DNA of 10,731 bases. It comes from CAYFJO01 sp964343305 (GTDB taxonomy: Bacteria > Planctomycetota > Planctomycetia > Pirellulales > Pirellulaceae). Below are positions 6,152-10,731 of the stretch, piece by piece. Positions within the stretch are counted from its first letter, which is position 1. Each line of letters opens with the position of its first letter. The position numbers were made by a program, and so were the translations under genes. The stretch is from positions 1-10,731 of the forward strand of contig CAYFJO010000378.1 in NCBI GenBank assembly GCA_964343305.1. The letters are read 5' to 3'. The notes under the pieces were generated by a model, which worked only from the letters and a program-made list of their open reading frames with translations, did not search any database and was not told where the DNA came from.

Positions 6152-6179
6152 GCGTCCGACAAACAAGTTTGTCTTACGC
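6152..6179. repeat. 13-bp imperfect inverted repeat upstream of the riboswitch
   Basis: The arms gcgtccgacaaac (6152-6164) and gtttgtcttacgc (6167-6179) pair at 11 of 13 positions around two bases; the inner seven pairs are perfect. It would lie in the first bases of the flp transcript if the promoter at 6190-6217 is right. It may be an operator, or a member of the GTA(A/G)GAC-ended palindromes seen elsewhere in the window. Confidence 0.6.
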
Positions 6180-6189
6180 TCTCAATGGA

Positions 6190-6217
6190 AACCTATGTCA
6201 TGAGGGGCCCAAGTCAA
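6190..6217 (-). promoter_or_regulatory. Candidate promoter for the riboswitch-flp transcript
   Basis: On the minus strand TTGACT (6217-6212) is followed after 16 bases by TAGGTT (6195-6190), with an AT-rich stretch (gattaaaat) just upstream of the -35. The -35 is good (5 of 6), the -10 poor (3 of 6). The position, about 85 bases before the aptamer, is reasonable. No other good candidate was found between 6105 and 6404 on this strand. Confidence 0.35.
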
Positions 6218-6404
6218 ATTTTAATCTTTAGGAAATCTGCGGGCTCAGCAAAGAATATCCTGGATTGTCAATTGAGCGCCTCGCATTCGATTCAAGCGGC
6301 ACAAACGGATTGAATTCTTCTCTCACGATCGCCTTTTAACTACATGGTAGGTTTGTTTGTACCTGCAACCCGCCAGCGAGTTCGCACGTCCTAGAGGAAC
6401 GCAG
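6218..6404. other. Divergent intergenic region between flp leader and the GT87 gene
   Basis: Apart from the ribosome site at 6393-6398 I see no gene and no strong promoter for the glycosyltransferase gene. The sequence around 6221-6235 and 6311-6340 is AT-rich. Several TTG-starting hexamers (6266, 6309) lack a good -10 at proper spacing. Confidence 0.4.
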
Positions 6405-7667
6405 ATGCTCCGAAAAACCTATGCACCGTACGTCATCGCACTGGTACTGCTGGTGTGCGTCTTCGCGTTTTCGCCCAACTTCCTGGCCTTCCAAAGCGGC
6501 GGAAAGACACCTTTCGCTGGTGACTTTCTACAAGAGTGGATCGGTGCATACGTCGTTTGGAATAATGGTGCTGACCGGTTGTATGACGAACCGTTCGTCA
6601 AGCAAATTCAGCACGATCCGGAATTGCTTGGCTTTGAGTGGCGCGAATCGAGCTACTTTTCGATGGTCTATCCGCCGTTTTATTACATTGTGCTCAGCCC
6701 GCTATCGCTGTTGCCTTATCATGTTGCCGCCTGGTTGTTCACGGTTCTCATGGTCGTTTGCTTGTTCGCCTCTGGCACGCTAATGCTGAGAGCTTTGCCA
6801 AACGTGAATCCACACCGATTCGCCTGGTTGTTCGTGGCAACGATCTGGTTTGTGCCGCTGCTGAGGAGTTTAACAACGGGACAAAAAGGCACAGCCTGTC
6901 TTTTGATTCTGACGGGCACTTTTTACCTGTTGAAACAGAAGCGACCCGTTTGGGCCGGAGTCGTCTTTGGCCTGATGGCGTTCAAACCACAATTGGCGCT
7001 CGTCATTGGCCTGGCGATGCTGGTCAAAGGCCAATTCCGATTTGCGGCCAGCGCCGTCGCCACCGCTTCGTTCTTTGTCGGAATCTGTTTCGCGGCCGGC
7101 ACAGACGTTTGCGTCAACTATTACCAGTTCTGCGCGGGCGTTGGCGAGTATTTGCACACCAGCGGTTACGACCTTTACAAATCACATTGTCTGTATGGAT
7201 TCTTGGCAATGTTGTCGGGTGGGCAAGCAACCATGCTGGTCAAGATTTCGACCTTCATTTCGGTAATCCTCGTCTTCGGCATGTTGCTGACAATACTCCG
7301 CGGCAAACTTGATACGACGTCGAAATGCTTTAACATCCAATTCTCGGCAATGGTCATTTGCACATTACTGCTGAGTCCTCATCTTTTCACGTACGACCTG
7401 ACGATGCTGCTATTGCCAATGTTCCTTTTGGGTCACGCGGCCCAATCCAAGGTCGTGTCGCGAGAGTCGGAAACGGCGCTAATCGGGCTGACCGTCGCCA
7501 TGTACTTCGTCGCTGGATTTTCGCACGCGGTCGCTGCGATCGGCGGTCTCCAACTAACAACGGTTCTGATGTTAGCCATGCTGTGGATTCTCGTGCGAAA
7601 TATGAACGCGCACGGCGATCCAGACACTGTTCGAATACACGAAACACACTTGGCAACTGGGGCGTGA
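6405..7667 (+). CDS. GT87/DUF2029-type polytopic glycosyltransferase (GT-C fold)
   Basis: A 420-residue membrane protein. The ATG at 6405 has AGAGGAA about 6 bases upstream; the frame also opens at a TTG at 6357 without a ribosome site. The layout is GT-C: a first membrane helix (about 7-29), then an extracytoplasmic loop with GDF (D40, the likely catalytic Asp), EWIGAYVVWNNGADRLYD and YPPFYYIVLSPLSLLP (89-104), followed by eight or more further hydrophobic segments. TTGQKG (157-162) and MAFKPQLALVIGLAML (191-206) are typical of the DUF2029/GT87 family, whose characterised members are polyprenyl-phosphomannose-dependent mannosyltransferases of actinobacteria. The substrate here cannot be told; cell-envelope or protein glycosylation is a guess. 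It is divergent from flp, with about 600 bases between, and nothing ties it to the pilus beyond adjacency. Confidence 0.85.
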   Translation: MLRKTYAPYVIALVLLVCVFAFSPNFLAFQSGGKTPFAGDFLQEWIGAYVVWNNGADRLYDEPFVKQIQHDPELLGFEWRESSYFSMVYPPFYYIVLSPLSLLPYHVAAWLFTVLMVVCLFASGTLMLRALPNVNPHRFAWLFVATIWFVPLLRSLTTGQKGTACLLILTGTFYLLKQKRPVWAGVVFGLMAFKPQLALVIGLAMLVKGQFRFAASAVATASFFVGICFAAGTDVCVNYYQFCAGVGEYLHTSGYDLYKSHCLYGFLAMLSGGQATMLVKISTFISVILVFGMLLTILRGKLDTTSKCFNIQFSAMVICTLLLSPHLFTYDLTMLLLPMFLLGHAAQSKVVSRESETALIGLTVAMYFVAGFSHAVAAIGGLQLTTVLMLAMLWILVRNMNAHGDPDTVRIHETHLATGA

Positions 7668-7691
7668 CCGCCGCCCGTCTTGGTGTAAAAT
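7664..7691 (+). promoter_or_regulatory. Candidate promoter for the membrane protein and glycerate kinase pair
   Basis: GTGACC (7664-7669, 4 of 6) and TAAAAT (7686-7691, 5 of 6) are separated by 16 bases. The -35 overlaps the stop of the preceding gene. Transcription from here would begin about 65 bases before the ATG at 7764 and include the hairpin at 7722-7748. Confidence 0.4.
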
Positions 7692-7721
7692 ACGGAATAG
7701 TTTCTCTCCACCGGCCCGATT

Positions 7722-7748
7722 CTGTAGGACGGAAAGCGTTTTCCGTCC
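7722..7748 (+). repeat. Hairpin in the 5' untranslated region before 7764
   Basis: The arms ggacggaaa (7727-7735) and tttccgtcc (7740-7748) pair perfectly around four bases. The preceding ctgta, together with ggacgga, repeats the 12-base end of the palindrome at 5174-5238. It sits four bases before the AAGGG ribosome site of the next gene. Confidence 0.7.
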
Positions 7749-7763
7749 ACGCAAGGGTTCGCC

Positions 7764-8351
7764 ATGCCCGAACAATCCGCAATTTCCGCCAACGCGCTGG
7801 TCGCGATCAGCATCGGAGCCGCCGCGATCATCGCGCTGCTCATCTTGCTACTTTCACTGTTCCGTAGCAACACAGTCAGCAAGGCCACTCGCGACGAAGA
7901 TCTTTCGATTGACCTCGACAAGTTGAAGGTCCCCGATCCTGTTCCGAAGGGTCCGCAACTCACTTATTACGGAACGCCGGTTCAACTGGTCGTCCTCGTC
8001 CTGGCACCCGCGGGGCGAAGCGATTTTCCGACCAAGGATCAACTGCGAGAAACCGTGGATCGACTGATTCCGGATCTCTCGCAGATCCTCGACTGGCATC
8101 AGCCCGTCTTTCGCCAGTGGCCCGAACAGCTCAGCACCCAAGGCTTCAGCCAACTGTTGTTTACCAACATCCAACTGCCGGGCGATCAAGGCAAAGGCAC
8201 CCCGTGGTGTGCGATCACCGGCCGATTCGCCGTCGGGGAAGGTCATCTTCTGGCTGGCTTGATCTGCCGCGCCGCGAAACCAAACGGCCTCAGCCAAATT
8301 GTTGTCCAACAAGAGGGGCAATGGCACGACATTGTACGAGTCGTCACGTGA
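7764..8351 (+). CDS. Single-pass membrane protein of unknown function
   Basis: A 195-residue protein; the ATG at 7764 has AAGGG about 7 bases upstream. One strong transmembrane helix lies at residues 11-33 (ALVAISIGAA to LLLSLF), followed by a polar linker (SKATRDEDLSIDLDKLKVPD) and a 130-residue soluble domain starting at YYGTPVQLVVLVLAP. That domain contains a predicted helix (KDQLRETVDRLIPDLSQILD), a stretch with WHQPVFRQWPEQLS, and a C-terminal beta-rich part (GTPWCAITGRFAVGEGHLLAGLICR ... IVVQQEGQWHDIVRVV). I do not recognise a named family; it reads like a planctomycete-specific conserved protein. Its TGA overlaps the GTG start of the glycerate kinase, so the two are probably co-translated. 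The kinase link does not reveal its role. Confidence 0.85.
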   Translation: MPEQSAISANALVAISIGAAAIIALLILLLSLFRSNTVSKATRDEDLSIDLDKLKVPDPVPKGPQLTYYGTPVQLVVLVLAPAGRSDFPTKDQLRETVDRLIPDLSQILDWHQPVFRQWPEQLSTQGFSQLLFTNIQLPGDQGKGTPWCAITGRFAVGEGHLLAGLICRAAKPNGLSQIVVQQEGQWHDIVRVVT

Positions 8352-9712
8352 AACGATCCAACGAGCAACTTCGCGAGGACGCACTGGCGATTTGGCAGGC
8401 CGGAGTCGACGCCGTACGCAGCGATCGTCTGATTGAGGACTATGTCCACGTCGATGGCCGGTGGCTTCACGTCGGCGGCGACGCGATTTCGCTCGACGAC
8501 ATTAACCGCATCGTCGTTGTCGGGACGGGCAAAGCGGGTGCGGGGATGGCCGCCGGCTTGGAGCGGGCATTGGGCAGCGAAGTCATGCAACAAAAGCAGC
8601 TATCCGGATGGATCAACGTCCCCGCGGACTGTGCTGGACCACTGGATAAAATCAAGTTGCACGCCGCGCGACCCGCAGGACTCAACGAGCCAACGCAAGA
8701 AGGCGTTGAAGGCACGGAACAAATACTCCGCATGGTACGGGAGTTGACACCGAAAGATCTGTGCCTGTGTCTCTTGTCCGGCGGCGGTTCGGCGTTGCTA
8801 CCTGCTCCCGTCGACGGCATCACACTGGCCGACAAGCAACAGATCACAAAACACCTCAGCGGCGCGGGGGCCAACATCCAGCAATTGAACACCGTTCGAA
8901 AACAACTCAGCAAGGTAAAAGGCGGCGGCTTGATGCGTGCCTGCAATGCCGGACGCTTGATGACGTTGATCATTTCCGATGTGATTGGCGACCCGCTCGA
9001 CATCATCGCTTCTGGTCCAACCGTGCCGGATCCGTCGAGTCCCGCCGACGCTTTGCGAGTCTTAAATGAATTCCACGCGCGCGAAGCGGGTGTTTCACCG
9101 CGCGTTTTCGAGTATCTCGAACAAGCCACGCCGGCCGACGCGGAAACGAGATGTGCAGCCACCAACGTGGTGATCGGCAACAACGCAACCGCCGTCGACG
9201 CCGCCGGGATCGAAGCCGAACACCGCGGCTATTCACACGCCATGCACGCGGCCACCGATTTGGAAGGAGCCGCGGAGGACGTTGGGCGTCATTTAGCCGA
9301 CATGGCGATTCGCATGCGCGACCAACCAGGTCCCGATTGTCTGATCACCGGCGGCGAACCGGTCGTAAAATTGGCACCAGTGTCCGAGCGTGGTACGGGC
9401 GGCCGAAATCAACAGCTCGTGCTTGCAGCGCTGGAACAGATCGCTCAAACAGATCCATCACGCGGCAACGGAATCGTTTTGCTGTCTGGCGGGACGGATG
9501 GCGAAGACGGCCCCACAGATGCTGCCGGTGCGTTGCTCACGCCCACCACAGTGGACGAAATGAGATCCAAGGCAGTAACCCCGAAGGAGTTCTTGCGCCG
9601 CAACGACGCCTATCACTTCTTCGAGCAAACCAGCGGCCTGATCAAGACCGGCCCAACCCACACGAACGTCTGCGACGTGCGCGTGGTCGTCGTTTCTCGC
9701 TTCCAGGACTAA
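8348..9712 (+). CDS. gckA: Glycerate 2-kinase, DUF4147/MOFRL family
   Basis: A 454-residue protein that phosphorylates D-glycerate with ATP, giving 2-phosphoglycerate for glycolysis in the cytoplasm. The GTG at 8348 is chosen because it overlaps the upstream TGA (GTGA) and gives the family length; the frame is open back to 8117, but that part would overlap the upstream gene. The N-terminal DUF4147 domain has VVGTGKAGAGMA (57-68, with K62 the likely catalytic Lys), LLSGGGSALLPAP (152-164), NTVRKQLSKVKGGGL (181-195) and IISDVIGDPLDIIASGPT (198-215, with D201 the likely catalytic Asp). The C-terminal MOFRL domain has ITGGEPVV (343-350), GTGGRNQQLVLAAL (359-372), GGTDGEDGPTDAAGA (391-405) and IKTGPTHTNVCDV (432-444). 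All expected motifs are present. Its stop is 18 bases from the stop of the convergent gene, with no terminator between them. Confidence 0.93.
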   Translation: MKRSNEQLREDALAIWQAGVDAVRSDRLIEDYVHVDGRWLHVGGDAISLDDINRIVVVGTGKAGAGMAAGLERALGSEVMQQKQLSGWINVPADCAGPLDKIKLHAARPAGLNEPTQEGVEGTEQILRMVRELTPKDLCLCLLSGGGSALLPAPVDGITLADKQQITKHLSGAGANIQQLNTVRKQLSKVKGGGLMRACNAGRLMTLIISDVIGDPLDIIASGPTVPDPSSPADALRVLNEFHAREAGVSPRVFEYLEQATPADAETRCAATNVVIGNNATAVDAAGIEAEHRGYSHAMHAATDLEGAAEDVGRHLADMAIRMRDQPGPDCLITGGEPVVKLAPVSERGTGGRNQQLVLAALEQIAQTDPSRGNGIVLLSGGTDGEDGPTDAAGALLTPTTVDEMRSKAVTPKEFLRRNDAYHFFEQTSGLIKTGPTHTNVCDVRVVVVSRFQD

Positions 9713-9730
9713 CGAGCAACCAGACTCGAA

Positions 9731-10570
9731 CTAATTCTCGCGTTGTTTCGCCCACTCCACCAATTCCTTCAGAGTTCGCGTCACTGATTTCATTTCAGCT
9801 CGCAACTCGTCCACCGCTGCCTCCAGATGATCCACGCGGTCATGATGATGCTCGTGATCGGCATGATCGTGGTCGCCGTGACCGTGGTGATGACCTTCCT
9901 CATGGTGACGCAACTCTCGTTCGAGTCGCTCCGCGTGGCCGGCAACTTCCTCGGCGTAATCATGCATTCCCGCCGCCTTGAGGTTCTCAAATGCGACGTG
10001 CATGTGATGCAGGCGACGCTCTAGCTCGTGACGTTCGCCGTGCCCATGATGGTGGCCTTCTTCGCCATGGCGAGCCAGGTGTTCTAATTCCTCTTTGATT
10101 TCATGAGCGTGCCGCTGCAATTCCTTGGCCTCATCAATTTCGCCCGACTTCAAATGCCGCTCGATCTCACGTTGTAGTTCGATCAATTCACGGTGCAAGT
10201 TCTCTTTCGCAGCTTCTCGATTATTGATTTCATGTCGATCCCGATCGCGAATCAACTCTCGCGATGATCGGCCATCTGAGTCGAGTTTGCGCAGCTCGTG
10301 TTCCAAATCCTGAAGCCGCTCTTCGACTTCCGCCCGCTCCTTAAGAATCAGACCACGCACCTTCTCGCCTTCCTCCGAGCCTTCGAGTTCTTTCAGCTTG
10401 TGATTCAACACATCCACCAGCTTGCGCATGCGATTCGCATTCAATTCCAATTCGTGACGCGCCTGGGCTCGCTCTTCTTCCTCTCGTTCACCAGCGGTTC
10501 CGTAAACGATAATACTGAAGAGTAGAATGCAGGATGCCGTGCATACAAAAAAGCGCAATAGTTGTGTCAT
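9731..10570 (-). CDS. Exported His-rich coiled-coil protein with a duplicated EEGHHHGHG module
   Basis: A 279-residue protein; the ATG at 10570 has AAAGGAA about 6 bases upstream. Residues 5-25 are a signal peptide or anchor (LLRFFVCTASCILLFSIIVYG) with possible cleavage after GTAG. Residues 28-165 are almost entirely charged helix with heptad character (coiled coil). Two His clusters follow, at 168-191 and 222-248, each carrying EEGHHHGHG. The blocks 139-178 and 196-232 align with each other around the pattern LK-x-G, D-x-A-x-E, HA, EL and EEGHHHGHG, so the module is an internal duplication. The C-terminus (249-279) is again coiled coil. His clusters of this kind bind Zn, Ni, Cu or Co in other proteins, so a periplasmic metal sink or sensor is plausible. 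No catalytic motif is visible and I know of no named family. Confidence 0.85.
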   Translation of the reverse strand: MTQLLRFFVCTASCILLFSIIVYGTAGEREEEERAQARHELELNANRMRKLVDVLNHKLKELEGSEEGEKVRGLILKERAEVEERLQDLEHELRKLDSDGRSSRELIRDRDRHEINNREAAKENLHRELIELQREIERHLKSGEIDEAKELQRHAHEIKEELEHLARHGEEGHHHGHGERHELERRLHHMHVAFENLKAAGMHDYAEEVAGHAERLERELRHHEEGHHHGHGDHDHADHEHHHDRVDHLEAAVDELRAEMKSVTRTLKELVEWAKQREN

Positions 10571-10651
10571 CTCAGTTCCTTTCGGATTGGCCGTAGAGGG
10601 TAAGTTGAATGTTCTGACGTGGTGGGTTTCGCGCCCGCGCTACAAAACCTA

Positions 10652-10682
10652 ATTGTAGCTGGTTTCGACTTTGCTTCCGCAA
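10652..10682 (-). promoter_or_regulatory. Weak candidate promoter for the His-rich gene
   Basis: On the minus strand TACAAT (10657-10652, 5 of 6 for a -10) is preceded after 19 bases by TTGCGG (10682-10677). Spacing is longer than ideal. The -10 also lies in a small palindrome (ctacaa/ttgtag, 10640-10658). The remainder of 10571-10731 holds a GC-rich stretch (10628-10641) and no gene that I can support. Confidence 0.3.
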
Positions 10683-10731
10683 ACCTGAATGTAAAACAAA
10701 CCGCGTATGCCAGGCAAGCACGATTGAGCGT

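Noticed and set aside
5905..6162. Two overlapping minus-strand frames of 85 and 68 codons (5905-6162, 5943-6149) and a plus-strand frame at 5970-6203
   Set aside because: They translate through the riboswitch aptamer and its hairpins. Their conserved-looking residues (GKPVVRPGRKTKGRNRG) come from the RNA motif, not from a protein.
8117..8347. Upstream extension of the glycerate kinase frame
   Set aside because: It would overlap most of the second half of the membrane-protein gene, is Arg/His-rich nonsense, and the GTG at 8348 gives the family length.
8467..9183. 238-codon minus-strand frame inside the glycerate kinase gene
   Set aside because: It is antisense to all catalytic motifs of the kinase and shows no recognisable domain; typical of a shadow frame in GC-biased codon usage.

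Overview
The window looks like chromosomal DNA of a planctomycete, most likely of the Pirellulales type. The evidence is the Tad/Flp pilus gene set with its typical protein style (GLIQ-type CpaC secretin, acidic Pro-rich CpaB tail, CpaE with an atypical P-loop), a MOFRL glycerate kinase, a GT87 membrane glycosyltransferase, and long perfect palindromes in the gaps between genes. Taxonomy is inferred from gene style, not from a marker gene.

Positions 1-6200, minus strand, hold the 5' part of a Tad (tight adherence) pilus locus. In transcription order: a probable promoter (6190-6217); a GEMM-I class cyclic di-GMP riboswitch aptamer (6022-6104); a long structured leader (5804-6021); the Flp major pilin (5803-5606); a terminator-like hairpin (5517-5545); a 36-residue membrane ORF (5377-5267); the prepilin peptidase CpaA/TadV (5145-4561); the pseudopilin-like TadE (4459-3974); CpaB/RcpC (3886-2810); the CpaC/RcpA outer-membrane secretin (2724-1287); and CpaE/TadZ, which runs off the left edge a few codons before its expected end. 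CpaF/TadA, TadB and TadC would be expected further left. The logic suggested is control of surface attachment by a second messenger: c-di-GMP sensed in the flp leader, pilin made and matured by CpaA, and the pilus assembled through CpaB, CpaC and CpaE. The cpaC gene is damaged: the conserved C-terminal third of the secretin domain is missing and the tail is out of frame, so the strain may be unable to export this pilus unless the defect is an assembly artefact.

Positions 6405-7667 (+) encode a GT87/DUF2029-type polytopic glycosyltransferase, divergent from flp. Positions 7764-9712 (+) hold a two-gene unit: a single-pass membrane protein of unknown function whose stop overlaps the GTG start of glycerate 2-kinase. 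Positions 9731-10570 (-) encode a secreted or membrane-anchored His-rich coiled-coil protein convergent with the kinase. The last 160 bases are its upstream region.

Almost every gap in the tad operon carries a different long inverted repeat (3921-3954, 4487-4546, 5174-5238, 5420-5500). Related palindromes lie at 6152-6179 and 7722-7748. Several share GTAG-like ends with different cores, which suggests dispersed palindrome families.
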